Assembly: GCF_018449605.1 (NCBI RefSeq)
Contig: NZ_JAAVUW010000002.1
Location: forward strand, 248,001-312,000
Length of the DNA stretch: 64,000 nt
Direction of reading: 5' to 3'
Source: Luteibacter sp. dw_328
GTDB taxonomy: Bacteria > Pseudomonadota > Gammaproteobacteria > Xanthomonadales > Rhodanobacteraceae
Shown here: positions 44,313 through 52,752 of the stretch, in pieces
Numbering within the stretch: position 1 is the first letter of the stretch
Layout of the letters: each line of letters begins with the position of its first letter
Made by a program: the position numbers and the translations under genes
Notes under the pieces: model-generated
Databases searched by the model: none
The model's input: the letters and a program-made list of their open reading frames with translations, nothing else
Told to the model about the DNA's origin: nothing

Positions 44313-45794
44313 TCACAAGCCGTGCGAGGGCTGTGTCCTTTCCTGGTGGGTTGGCATTTGCTGGCTGGCCACCTGGGCCTGCTGCTGGGCCTGTTGGGCG
44401 GCTTGCTGCCACTGCACGCTGCTTTCGGCGACCGACGTACTGGCGGCCTGTTCGGTCGGCATCTCGGCCATGCGCTTCAACGGCGAGTCGGCTGTTCCCT
44501 GCACGGCATAGATACGTGAGGCATCGTCGCTGAGCACGGCCTTGTCGATCCGTTCGAGACCCTCCTGTCTTGCTTTGACCACCAGGCTGCCGGCGACGTT
44601 CTCGCTGGCGACATCGGGGTGGCGGCCGTGGGCGCGGTCCAGCTCATGGACCGCCTCCCGCGCCTGCTTGAAGAGCGGATGGTCGGGGTGTGCGGTGTGA
44701 TCGAGCGATACGCCGGGCTTGTCGTGTTCGAACCAGGTGCCGGGGTGGGTCAGGGTGTTCCAGGCGCCCTGGGCTTTCGCTTCTACCGCGTGGACCCCGT
44801 CGGCAATGTCGTGGCCGACATGCTGGACGCCCGCCTTGAGGTGGTCGAACCCCTCCTTCGCCTCGTGGACCGCGTACTGCACGCCGTGCTCGACCGCGAC
44901 AACACCCGCACCTAGCGCCTCGGCGGCACGATGTTCGACGGCATCCTTCAGGTCGCCGATCGCTTTGGGAATCTCCCACGCAGCAGAGAGACCCATGCGG
45001 ATGTCCGCAACGTCGTTGCGATAACGGTCGATCATGCCTTCGTGCGCTTTGTACCGCGCCTGGTTCTCCGGATTGATGATGGACTCACCAAGCAGTTTGC
45101 TGTTTGGTACGAAGTTATCGATGGCGTGGGAGTCGAAGTCGATCGCCTTGATTGGGTTACGGGGACTGAGGATGGTGCTGTCATCGCGGTAGCCCGCATG
45201 GGTCAGGGTGTCGACGTCCTTCTGCGCCGCATAGACGCGAACTTCACCAAAGTGCGGACTCGCCGCGCTGACGACATCGCCAGCGCGCACGTGATCGATG
45301 ACCTGAGAGCCACCTTCAGGCACACCCTCACGGAGCCCGGCAGCACCGTAAGCGTTGAAGGTCTCTCCCCTGAGGCCGTACTTCGAAGCGTTGATTTCGG
45401 CGAGCGTTCCGCCGAGGGAATGGCCGGTTACGGTGATATCCGGGGGCGCTCGCCCCTGGTCTTTGGCGAGTTGGTTGGTCTCGGCGATGACCTTTTCGGT
45501 GAATGCGGTGGCGTCCGCGGTTTGGAGGTTTACCCCGGCGATCACCATCGTCGCGTCAACGCCGCCATCGTGAACGGGCTCCCGATCGAACTCGGTACCC
45601 CGATACGCAATGATGACCTGCTGGGGCTGCACGTCCTCGCGCACGTAGGCCTGCGCCTGGAACCCGGTGTTGGCGTTGTTCGCGGTGTCCAATACCCGGT
45701 AGGTGATGCCGTCCAGGGTTACCGTCTCGTTCTTGGCGGTATCGTGATAAACATCCTGAGACAGTAGGGCGTAGTCGGTCGAGCGCGGGCTCAT
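44313..45794 (-). CDS. X-T4SS effector: class 3 lipase + XVIPCD
   Basis: A 493-residue antibacterial effector candidate. The N-terminal half is an alpha/beta-hydrolase of the Lipase_3 type with GHSLGG (nucleophile Ser126) and the preceding IAYRGTEF oxyanion segment. A helical linker spans about 265-345. The C-terminal XVIPCD is about 366-465 (AVHELDRAHGRHPD, IDKAVLSDDASRIYAVQG, SPLKRMAE), then a Gln-rich tail. It has no signal peptide, as expected for VirD4-recruited cargo. Its start overlaps the stop of the immunity gene at 45791 (ATGA). The predicted target is phospholipid of rival cells. Confidence 0.9.
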   Translation of the reverse strand: MSPRSTDYALLSQDVYHDTAKNETVTLDGITYRVLDTANNANTGFQAQAYVREDVQPQQVIIAYRGTEFDREPVHDGGVDATMVIAGVNLQTADATAFTEKVIAETNQLAKDQGRAPPDITVTGHSLGGTLAEINASKYGLRGETFNAYGAAGLREGVPEGGSQVIDHVRAGDVVSAASPHFGEVRVYAAQKDVDTLTHAGYRDDSTILSPRNPIKAIDFDSHAIDNFVPNSKLLGESIINPENQARYKAHEGMIDRYRNDVADIRMGLSAAWEIPKAIGDLKDAVEHRAAEALGAGVVAVEHGVQYAVHEAKEGFDHLKAGVQHVGHDIADGVHAVEAKAQGAWNTLTHPGTWFEHDKPGVSLDHTAHPDHPLFKQAREAVHELDRAHGRHPDVASENVAGSLVVKARQEGLERIDKAVLSDDASRIYAVQGTADSPLKRMAEMPTEQAASTSVAESSVQWQQAAQQAQQQAQVASQQMPTHQERTQPSHGL

Positions 45795-46396
45795 TGGAGC
45801 TTCTCCGCGGCTTTCAGCGTGATGGTAAAGGTGCGCTCAGGCTCGTTGTATGCCGACTTGCTGGGGGCGCCCACATCAATACTGTCGTGGCTGACGTTCT
45901 CGTACGAATGCAGGGAGAAGTACCGGACGACCTCTGTTCCGGCAAGGATGTCCTTGAGGTAGATGGCCGGGCTGAAGTTCACCTGGCCGTGGTGGAAGTC
46001 AGCTGTGGCTCCTACGATGGACCAGTGACATACGCCGAGGCCGAAATAATCTTCGTCCTGCACGTGATCGACGTAGACAACGCCTTTGTAGACGCCATCG
46101 CCGGTCCGCTCATAGACCACGGGAAGCGCCTTCTTGGGTTCGACGGTGGCACCGTTGTAAGGCGTCAGTGGAACACAGGCCGGATTCATGACTTTGTAGT
46201 CGACGTGACCTCCGATGGCCTCGAAGGCTCCCGGCGCACCTTTCACCGTAGCTGTGATTTCGTACCGCATGCGAGGATTCGGGTTGAGCTTGATGTCGGG
46301 ATTCTTCATGGACGCACCGTAAGCAGAAAAGGTCAGGGAAAGCAGGGATGTAAGAGCGAGGATTCGCAGTAGTCGCGTTCTTTTTGTGACATTCAT
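45791..46396 (-). CDS. Putative immunity protein for the lipase effector
   Basis: A 201-residue periplasmic protein (signal peptide RILALTSLLSLTFSAYG). The core starts MKNPDIKLNPNPRMRYEIT and includes EDYFGLGVCHWSIVGA, shared with two more genes in this stretch. Translational coupling to the lipase effector (ATGA overlap) makes it the cognate immunity candidate, acting in the periplasm. The start at 46396 is chosen; a GTG at 46429 is possible. It has no catalytic motif. Confidence 0.8.
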   Translation of the reverse strand: MNVTKRTRLLRILALTSLLSLTFSAYGASMKNPDIKLNPNPRMRYEITATVKGAPGAFEAIGGHVDYKVMNPACVPLTPYNGATVEPKKALPVVYERTGDGVYKGVVYVDHVQDEDYFGLGVCHWSIVGATADFHHGQVNFSPAIYLKDILAGTEVVRYFSLHSYENVSHDSIDVGAPSKSAYNEPERTFTITLKAAEKLQ

Positions 46397-46441
46397 ATGG
46401 TGAGACTCATTCGGGTGTGTCGTCTTCACTGAACCTATCTC

Positions 46442-46554
46442 TCAGGCCCCGGTGTGTTCAGGATTCAAGCCATCAAATATTCTTCGATGTCTTTCCCGTC
46501 GACCCAGCCGCTGGCCCAGTCGCCGGCATAGTGTTTGTTGGGCTGCGGCGTCAT
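46442..46554 (-). pseudogene. Fragment of a paralogue of the 48109-48753 gene, frameshifted
   Basis: Reading leftward from 46554 the frame gives HYAGDWASGWVDGKDIEEY and then, after a one-base shift, LNPEHTGA and a stop. The intact gene at 48109-48753 ends HYSGDCATGWVDGKEIEEY followed by S-M-G and LNPEDTGA. Only the last 35 or so codons survive, fused directly to the overlapping stop of the immunity gene at 46551. It is evidence of a deleted immunity gene between two lipase-immunity paralogues. Confidence 0.85.
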
Positions 46555-47150
46555 TTGACCTTCTCTTCAGCGCTCAGGCCGATCGAAAAGGTGTGCGTAG
46601 GATCCTTGAAGTCGGCCCTGTTCAGATTGCCCGTGTTGAGGAGCTCGGTATCGCTCTCTGCATACGCGCGGTTCGAGTAATACTGCGTCACAGGCTTGTG
46701 GGCGAAGATCTGGTCTTTAGGCAACGATGCGGCGAAATCCATCTTCTTGACCCGGGCTTCCACGCCGGCGGCGACTATGGACCAATGGCAGACGCCCTTT
46801 CCGAAATAGTCTTCGTCCTGAAGCAAGTCGGCAAAAAGCTCGCCTCGGTAGGTGTCGTTTCCGATCGATACCAGCTTGAGCGGGACGCGTTTCGACGGCG
46901 GGATGGTGGCGCCCGTGACCGGCGTCATGGGGACGCAGTCCTCGTTGCTTACCCGGTAGTCGACGGTGCCATTTACCGTGTCGAACGGACCCGGGGCGTC
47001 CTCGATACGTACGGTTACTTCGTACCGCATGCGAGGATTCGGGTTGAGCTTGATCTCGGGATTGTTCATGGCAGCACCGTAAGCGGAGCAGGCAGTGAAG
47101 GAGAGCGCCGCGAGAGCGGCCTTGGTGCGAAGGGAGATCATGGGTCGCAT
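46551..47150 (-). CDS. Orphan immunity-like protein (lipase-immunity family)
   Basis: A 199-residue secreted protein (signal peptide KAALAALSFTACSAYGAA). It is paralogous to the products at 45791 and 47431: MNNPEIKLNPNPRMRYEVT, a Cys-containing VPMTP segment and EDYFGKGVCHWSIVAAG. GGAGCAC lies just upstream of the ATG. No intact effector is coupled to it; the neighbour at 47157 is a deleted effector. It is probably a retained immunity to foreign lipase effectors. Confidence 0.75.
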   Translation of the reverse strand: MRPMISLRTKAALAALSFTACSAYGAAMNNPEIKLNPNPRMRYEVTVRIEDAPGPFDTVNGTVDYRVSNEDCVPMTPVTGATIPPSKRVPLKLVSIGNDTYRGELFADLLQDEDYFGKGVCHWSIVAAGVEARVKKMDFAASLPKDQIFAHKPVTQYYSNRAYAESDTELLNTGNLNRADFKDPTHTFSIGLSAEEKVK

Positions 47151-47156
47151 GTGCTC

Positions 47157-47438
47157 CTAGCGGCTCAGGGAATGTGGAGAGTGTGCGGGTGACGCCTCTG
47201 TCTGCGACGGAGAGGCTATTGCGTGGCTGACGTCAGGCTGCTGTGCCGTGTTCTGCGCTGCGGCCTGCTGCCAATCCCGGCTGCTCTGTTCGAGGGATGT
47301 CGCGATGCCGACCTCTGTGGGGACCTCGGCGAACTTCTTGAACGGCGAGTTCGCCTCGCCCTGCACGGCGTCGCCAATCAGGAGATCCTGATAGGTGCCG
47401 GCCGCCAAGACTGCGTATTCCTGCGTTCGTTCAGTCAT
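47157..47438 (-). pseudogene. Internally deleted lipase-type X-T4SS effector
   Basis: A 93-codon frame. The first 20 residues (MTERTQEYAVLAAGTYQDL) match the start of the lipase effector (MSPRSTDYALLSQDVYHDT). The rest jumps to the end of an XVIPCD (AVQGEANSPFKKFAEVPTE then TSLEQSSRDWQQAAAQ). The lipase core and most of the XVIPCD, about 400 residues, are missing, but the junction is in frame. It overlaps the immunity gene at 47431 by eight bases, as the intact effector overlaps its own immunity gene. Confidence 0.85.
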
Positions 47439-48093
47439 GGCTGCGATCCTTCGCGCTGATGTAGATGGAGAATGACGCCCCAGGGTCAGGCAGGCCTTCC
47501 TTTGTCTTGCTGCCTGTGTCGATCATCCCCTTTGGCGTGTTTTGATAGGTGGTATTGGAGAAGAAGCGACGGTCCCAACCGTCCTGGAGCAGGCGCTCCT
47601 TGTATAGGGGGGCATCAAATGTTGTCGTCTTCTCCACGGCTCTCACCGAGATTGCGACCAACGTCCAGTGGCAGACGTCGCGGCCGAAATAGTTTTCGTC
47701 TTTCAGGCCATCCATGTAGAACTCACCCTGATAGCGACCATCAGCCGAGCGCGTGAGCTGTATTGGCAAACGCCCAAAAGGAGTTACGTGAAGACCGGAA
47801 GTGGCCTGCTTCGGTGCACACTCCTTGTTCTCTATCTCGAATTGCCCTTGGGCTGTCAGAGAGTCGAATGGACCCGGAGCATTCTCCATGGCCACGGTAA
47901 TCGCATAACGCATCTTCGGATGCGGATTGAGTTCGATCTTTGGGTCTTCCATGTTTCCACCACATGCAGTCAGTAAGAGACACAGGCCGGGGACGGCGAC
48001 CTGCACGATCTTTCGGATGCCAGCCGAGCCGGCGTTCCGAATAGAGGCGCTAGGGACGAATCGCGCGGTAGGTTTGAAGCGATTGGTGTTCAT
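47431..48093 (-). CDS. Orphan immunity lipoprotein (lipase-immunity family)
   Basis: A 220-residue predicted lipoprotein with an extended N-region and lipobox LLTAC (VPGLCLLLTACGG). The mature part is paralogous to the two other immunity genes: MEDPKIELNPHPKMRYAIT and ENYFGRDVCHWTLVAIS. Its stop overlaps the start of the deleted effector, so it was presumably that effector's immunity gene and has outlived it. Periplasmic, anchored in a membrane. Confidence 0.78.
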   Translation of the reverse strand: MNTNRFKPTARFVPSASIRNAGSAGIRKIVQVAVPGLCLLLTACGGNMEDPKIELNPHPKMRYAITVAMENAPGPFDSLTAQGQFEIENKECAPKQATSGLHVTPFGRLPIQLTRSADGRYQGEFYMDGLKDENYFGRDVCHWTLVAISVRAVEKTTTFDAPLYKERLLQDGWDRRFFSNTTYQNTPKGMIDTGSKTKEGLPDPGASFSIYISAKDRSHD

Positions 48094-48108
48094 CGAGGCG
48101 GAGGCGCG

Positions 48109-48753
48109 TCAGGCGCCGGTGTCCTCGGGATTCAAGCCCATCGAGTATTCCTCGATCTCCTTGCCGTCGACCCAGCCGGTGGCGCAGTCGCCGCTGTAGT
48201 GGCCATCGGGCTTGAGCGTGCAGGCGGCACCCGTGGCAGGGCGCTTCCACTCGACGGGCGTGTCGGCGCCTTTGCAGATTTCGTTAGCCTTGCATCCCTT
48301 CACCGTTTTCGTGGGAACCGCCTTGACCAGGGCGCGAACCAGCACGCCTTCCTTGCGCTGAGTCGCCTGGATGCAGAGCAACTGGTGCTCGCCGACATGG
48401 GCAACGGGCTTGGCCGAGGTCGCCTGGAAATTGTCCTCGAGCGTTGCACCCCGGGCAGCGGTGACGCCGCCGAAGGCCATGTTCGAGGTGCAGTCGTCGT
48501 TGACGTCCACGGCGGTGTTGTCGATGGTGCAGGCGACATTGCCGTACTTGTCCTTTCCGCACGTCACCTTCGAGCCCGGTGACGAGGTCTGCAGCAGGGA
48601 CTGGTAGATGCGGGCATCCGGCGTCGCCGCGAGGGCGGGGGCCGAGGCGACGAGCAGCGCAGCGATCAGGCCTTGTACGGCGGCCGGCCAGCAGAAGGAG
48701 CGGTTTTTGGTGATGGTCATCGGTTGATCCACTTTCAGCTTCGGGGAGAGCAT
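48109..48753 (-). CDS. Putative periplasmic immunity protein for the NlpC/P60-like effector
   Basis: A 214-residue secreted protein. A start at 48753 overlaps the effector stop (ATGA); an internal ATG (MTITKNRSFCWPAAV) would give a shorter signal peptide ending APALAA. The mature protein has several Cys (TCGKDKYGNVACTIDN, DDCTSN, KGCKANEICKG) suggesting disulfides. It ends GWVDGKEIEEYSMGLNPE. Coupling to the amidase effector makes it the immunity candidate. A fragment of a close paralogue lies at 46442-46554. Confidence 0.7.
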   Translation of the reverse strand: MLSPKLKVDQPMTITKNRSFCWPAAVQGLIAALLVASAPALAATPDARIYQSLLQTSSPGSKVTCGKDKYGNVACTIDNTAVDVNDDCTSNMAFGGVTAARGATLEDNFQATSAKPVAHVGEHQLLCIQATQRKEGVLVRALVKAVPTKTVKGCKANEICKGADTPVEWKRPATGAACTLKPDGHYSGDCATGWVDGKEIEEYSMGLNPEDTGA

Positions 48754-50066
48754 CAGACGGTCGGACTCGCAGCCTGCGACGGCGGTACCTGCGTCGGCGC
48801 GGTCGCTACAGGCTGCGGTGCCTGTGGTGCCGCGACCTGCAGGGATTGTCGACCGCTTTCTTCCAGTGACGTGTTTGCGGCCTCCTGTGTGGAGGCTTCC
48901 GCGACCTTCTTGAAAGGCGAGTTGAGCTCGCCTTGTACCGCGTAGACCTTGCTGGCGTCGTCGTTCAGCACAGCGTGATCGACGCGAGTCATACCCTCGC
49001 CAACCGCTTTCGTGGTGAGGACGCCGGCGATCTGGTCACTCCGCAGGTCCGGGGTACGCTGGTGCTCTGCGTCCAGGCGATGCACGGCGTCGCGGCTTTG
49101 CTGGTAGAGCGCGTTGTGTGGATGGCCGGTGCCGTCGAGCCGAGGCGTGGCCGCGTGCAAGGCTTCCTTGGTCGCAGGGCCTACGATGCCGTCTGGCTGC
49201 AAGCCATGGGCGCGCTGGAAGCGCTCGACTGCTGCCCTGGTGTGCGCACCGAAGTCACCGTCTGGCTGGATCTTATGGCCCTTTTCGTCCTGATAGCCGA
49301 GGTGCTGCAGCGAGGTCTGCAGGTTGCGGACAGCGTCACCCTTGTCGCCTTGGCGGAATGTGGCTTCGTGAGCGGGCGTGGCATGGGTAGGTGCGGCACG
49401 CGTCGGCGTCGAGTGGTTGGGCGTGTGTGTCGAGGGTGTCGCGTGCGTCGCACCGGAATGCGCCACGGCAGGGGCCGAGGTGGTCGGAGTATCCGACCCC
49501 TGACCATGCAGCGGTTCGCGCACACGAAACTCCGGCTTCGCACGCAGGGCGCCGACGATCTCCATGTTCTTGCCATCCCAGTAACCGCCGGGGGTGACGT
49601 TCACTTCGGCGGGTCCCGAGCCAACCTGCGAGCCGATGAAATGGATATGGCCCTCGGCGTCGTAGCCCTTGAAGATGGCGACATGCTGGCCTGAGCCGTG
49701 CTTGTCGCGGAACATCAGGACATCACCGGGTTGCAGCGACCCGTTCTTCTGGTGGGCGTCGGTACCCGGAATGACGTCGAAGTGTTTGCGCGCGTAATCC
49801 GTCGGCGTGTTGCCCTGGAACAGGTCGTGCGTGCCGAACGGCGCGGCGGGAACGCCATAGCCTGCGTCATGCATGCCGCGCCAGACGAAGGACGAACAGT
49901 CGACCCCGAGACGGCCGTCGTGGTCGTTGTCCTGCTCGGTACGGCTGCTATCGGTATGGCCATCGCCGCCATGGTTGCGCAGCGACATGTCCGGGCGGCC
50001 GTACTCATACTGGCGGCCGGACTTGAGGAAATGTTCGTTGGCTTCGGTGTAGATGTCGCGGCTCAT
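48753..50066 (-). CDS. X-T4SS effector: NlpC/P60-CHAP amidase + PG-binding + XVIPCD
   Basis: A 437-residue antibacterial effector candidate. The N-terminal cysteine peptidase has Cys57 in LGVDCSSFVWRG and His128 in GQHVAIFKGYD. A His/Thr/Pro-rich linker is followed by a peptidoglycan-binding domain (about 242-310; GDAVRNLQTSLQHLGY, FGAHTRAAVERFQRAHGL). The C-terminal XVIPCD has AVHRLDAEHQRTPD, VDHAVLNDDASKVYAVQG and SPFKKVAE. It has no signal peptide. The predicted action is cleavage of peptide cross-links in rival peptidoglycan. Confidence 0.9.
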   Translation of the reverse strand: MSRDIYTEANEHFLKSGRQYEYGRPDMSLRNHGGDGHTDSSRTEQDNDHDGRLGVDCSSFVWRGMHDAGYGVPAAPFGTHDLFQGNTPTDYARKHFDVIPGTDAHQKNGSLQPGDVLMFRDKHGSGQHVAIFKGYDAEGHIHFIGSQVGSGPAEVNVTPGGYWDGKNMEIVGALRAKPEFRVREPLHGQGSDTPTTSAPAVAHSGATHATPSTHTPNHSTPTRAAPTHATPAHEATFRQGDKGDAVRNLQTSLQHLGYQDEKGHKIQPDGDFGAHTRAAVERFQRAHGLQPDGIVGPATKEALHAATPRLDGTGHPHNALYQQSRDAVHRLDAEHQRTPDLRSDQIAGVLTTKAVGEGMTRVDHAVLNDDASKVYAVQGELNSPFKKVAEASTQEAANTSLEESGRQSLQVAAPQAPQPVATAPTQVPPSQAASPTV

Positions 50067-50132
50067 ACGGTGTCTCCATCGAGGAGCGCCAGGTGGCGCG
50101 GCGTATAGCGAGATGTCACGGCGTCCATGCGC

Positions 50133-51443
50133 TTAGCGACCCTGCGCCGGTGTGTCAGGCGCGTGCGGTGGCGGAGCGGCATCCTGGGTCTGTCGTCGGC
50201 TTTCTTCGGCGGGGGCAGCGGCGGGCGGTGGCGTTATCGCGATCGCGGCCCCGCTCTGTTCGATCGGCGTATTGACGGCCTTCGCCGTATCGACTTCGGC
50301 CGTGCGTTTGAGAGGGGAGGTGAGGTCGCCTTGCACGGCGTACGCCCGACTCCCGTCGTCACTCAGCAGGACGTGATCGATCCTCGTCAGGCCCTGGCGT
50401 TTCGCTTCGGCGGTGACGGCCCCGGCGAGCTGGTCGCTCTGCTTGTCGGGTGTGCGCCCGACCTGCGCATCCAGCGCGTGCACAGCGGCACGCGCCTGTT
50501 CGTACATCGCGTGGTCTGGGTGCATGGGACTGTCCAGCCGCCCCGACTGCGCAGCACGCTGGATGGCGTCCTGGTGCTTGGCCTGAGCGATGGCTTCCAT
50601 TGTGCGCGGGCCCGCCACGCCGTCGGCTGGCAGGTGATGATCGCGCTGGAACGCTTCGACCGCGGCACGCGTGCCCGGACCGAACTTGCCGTGGGTGTGA
50701 AGTTCGCCATGATGCGCATCGGTATAGCCAAGTCGGGCCAGGCTGCCCTGAAGCAGACGCACGTCTTCACCGCTAGCGCCCTCCTTGAGCAGGGCGGCCT
50801 TGTCCGCGTCGGGTGTCGGATGCACGGGCTGCGGCTGGCCGACGTGGCCCTCGGCGAGGCGATGCATCACCTCGGGTGTGAGGCGCTGCTTCCAGTCCTC
50901 GAAACGGTGCTCGCGATCTTCCAGGCCGTTGTACTTGCCGTTGACGGCTTTGGTCGCCGCACGGACGTCCTCCCTGGCGCTTTCCGGTACACGGTTCTCC
51001 CAGTACCAGACGGCGATCTTCGATGCGTGCTGCGGGTCGGCTGCCAGCTCCGGATGCTTGACCAGGTCGAGGTCGAGAGCCTCGCCAGCGGCGCGATAGT
51101 TATCCTTGCCGGTAAGTTGAATATAGCCGCGGCCGTGGTATTTCCAGCCGTCACCCGGTTCGTCGTTGCCGTTGCGGCCGCCGTACATCAGCTCAGCCAG
51201 CTGTTCGGGCTTGCCCATCAGGGCCTGCTTGCGCGCCACATCCAGCGTGTCGGGGCCTTCGCGCCACGCCGACTGCACGGGAATCTGCGAGATATTTCGC
51301 GTATAGCGAAAGCTCTCCTCGAGCCGGTTGAGCCCGTTGGATTCATGAGTGACCTGGGCCATGAAGTTGGCCAGCTCCCTCGGGTTGGTGATGCCCGCCG
51401 CTGTAGCGTCGGTTAAAACCTGGGTTTCACGATCAATCGCCAT
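50133..51443 (-). CDS. X-T4SS effector: GH19-type glycosidase + PG-binding + XVIPCD
   Basis: A 436-residue effector candidate. The N-terminal domain fits GH19 chitinase/lysozyme: catalytic Glu34 in AQVTHESNGLNRLEES with a second acidic pair at 42-43, and the family segment YHGRGYIQLTGKDNY. Next come a peptidoglycan-binding domain (VRLLQGSLARLGY, TRAAVEAFQRDHHLP) and an XVIPCD (AVHALDAQVGRTPD, IDHVLLSDDGSRAYAVQG, SPLKRTAE). It has effectors on both sides, so its immunity gene is not adjacent. Confidence 0.9.
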   Translation of the reverse strand: MAIDRETQVLTDATAAGITNPRELANFMAQVTHESNGLNRLEESFRYTRNISQIPVQSAWREGPDTLDVARKQALMGKPEQLAELMYGGRNGNDEPGDGWKYHGRGYIQLTGKDNYRAAGEALDLDLVKHPELAADPQHASKIAVWYWENRVPESAREDVRAATKAVNGKYNGLEDREHRFEDWKQRLTPEVMHRLAEGHVGQPQPVHPTPDADKAALLKEGASGEDVRLLQGSLARLGYTDAHHGELHTHGKFGPGTRAAVEAFQRDHHLPADGVAGPRTMEAIAQAKHQDAIQRAAQSGRLDSPMHPDHAMYEQARAAVHALDAQVGRTPDKQSDQLAGAVTAEAKRQGLTRIDHVLLSDDGSRAYAVQGDLTSPLKRTAEVDTAKAVNTPIEQSGAAIAITPPPAAAPAEESRRQTQDAAPPPHAPDTPAQGR

Positions 51444-51529
51444 GTGTAGCTCCTGGTTGACTCACTTGCCTTGAAGCATCCCCTGGCTTGGCAAATCCGC
51501 CGTCCGTGGCGGAAGCCGTTAAAGATGGA

Positions 51530-52735
51530 TCAGTGGCTTGGTCCTGAAACGTGCGGCGCGAGGGGCTGTGGCTGCTGTTGCGCGGGCTGCGCCACTTGCG
51601 GCGCCTGTTCCTGTAAAGCGGTGCGGGAAAGCTGCTCATCGGCGACCTGCGTGCTCTGCGCCAACGGGGTATTCAATCCACGTAGCACATCGACCTCGGC
51701 GAACGACTTGAACGGAGAGTTCAGATCGCCCTGCACCGCATAGAGTTTGCTGGCGTCGTCGTTGAGCACCACGTGATCGATGCGGTTCATCTGCGCCGTC
51801 ACGGCGGATGCCGTCAAAGATCCCGCCAGCTGTCCGCTCTGAAGTGTCGGCTCACGGCCGTGCTCGCGATCGATACGGTGCACGCCAGCCTCCGCCTGCG
51901 AGTACATGCCGTGTGCCTGGTGTTTTGGATCGGCGAGGGTGGTAGCCGTTGGCCTCTGTTGGGCTTCCTTCAGGGCGTCCAGCGTCTTCGGGCCGGCGAC
52001 GCCATCGTCCTTGAGTTGGTGGTCGCGCTGGAAGGCTCTCAGCGCTAGTTCGGTGTTCCCGCCGAACTTGCCGTCGGTGCCCAAGGGCGTACCGTCAGGG
52101 CTGGTGTAGCCTAGCTTCTGCAGTGACGTCTGGAGTTCAGTCACGTGGGTGCCTTCGCCACCCTTGCGGAGATGGTCGCCCTGCAGCTGTGGCTGTCCAT
52201 GAGTCGGCCCATGCGCCTTGCCTGGACCCTGGACGTGTTCGGGCTCCGCGCGACCTTCTGCCAGGGCGATGCCCTTGCGCATGGTCGGCCCGTTAGCGAT
52301 GTCGATTAGATTCTTGGCGTAGTCCGGGTCGGTGGCATAGCCGGCGGCCTGCAGAGCCTGAGCTTCCTTTACAAGGTTACCCTTCACGCCGGGATTGAGA
52401 AGCCCGTGCTTGGCGTACGTAGGGTTCTCCTGGACAAACTTGATCCGATCCTTGATCGAGGCCTCGTACGAGTCGTAGACGCGGAATTTCGCGTCTTCCA
52501 TGACCTTGTGCCGGTTCCTGAATTCCGGCACTTCGAATGTCTTCGACTCGCCATGCCAGCTGGGGTCAGCCTTGATGTTGTAGAGATTATTCGTGCCGTG
52601 CAGAACCTTCTGCCCCCAACCCGTCTCTGCTGCAGCCTGCGCGAGAAGCAGTTCCGCCGAGACGCCGGTTTCGTCAGCGACCTTACGTACGGAAGGGTAG
52701 ATGTCGGCAATGAATTGCTGTTGTGGTGTCGTCAT
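51530..52735 (-). CDS. X-T4SS effector: glucosaminidase + PG-binding + XVIPCD
   Basis: A 401-residue effector candidate. The N-terminal domain is of the FlgJ/GH73 type: AELLLAQAAAETGWGQ with likely catalytic Glu37, then NNLYNIKADPSWHG and FRVYDSYEASIKDRIKF. The peptidoglycan-binding domain has LQTSLQKLGYTSPDG and LALRAFQRDHQLKDDG. The XVIPCD has GVHRIDREHGREPT, IDHVVLNDDASKLYAVQG and SPFKSFAE. It starts 18 bases after the putative immunity gene at 52753. Confidence 0.9.
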   Translation of the reverse strand: MTTPQQQFIADIYPSVRKVADETGVSAELLLAQAAAETGWGQKVLHGTNNLYNIKADPSWHGESKTFEVPEFRNRHKVMEDAKFRVYDSYEASIKDRIKFVQENPTYAKHGLLNPGVKGNLVKEAQALQAAGYATDPDYAKNLIDIANGPTMRKGIALAEGRAEPEHVQGPGKAHGPTHGQPQLQGDHLRKGGEGTHVTELQTSLQKLGYTSPDGTPLGTDGKFGGNTELALRAFQRDHQLKDDGVAGPKTLDALKEAQQRPTATTLADPKHQAHGMYSQAEAGVHRIDREHGREPTLQSGQLAGSLTASAVTAQMNRIDHVVLNDDASKLYAVQGDLNSPFKSFAEVDVLRGLNTPLAQSTQVADEQLSRTALQEQAPQVAQPAQQQPQPLAPHVSGPSH

Positions 52736-52752
52736 GGCTACGGTCCTTGTGG

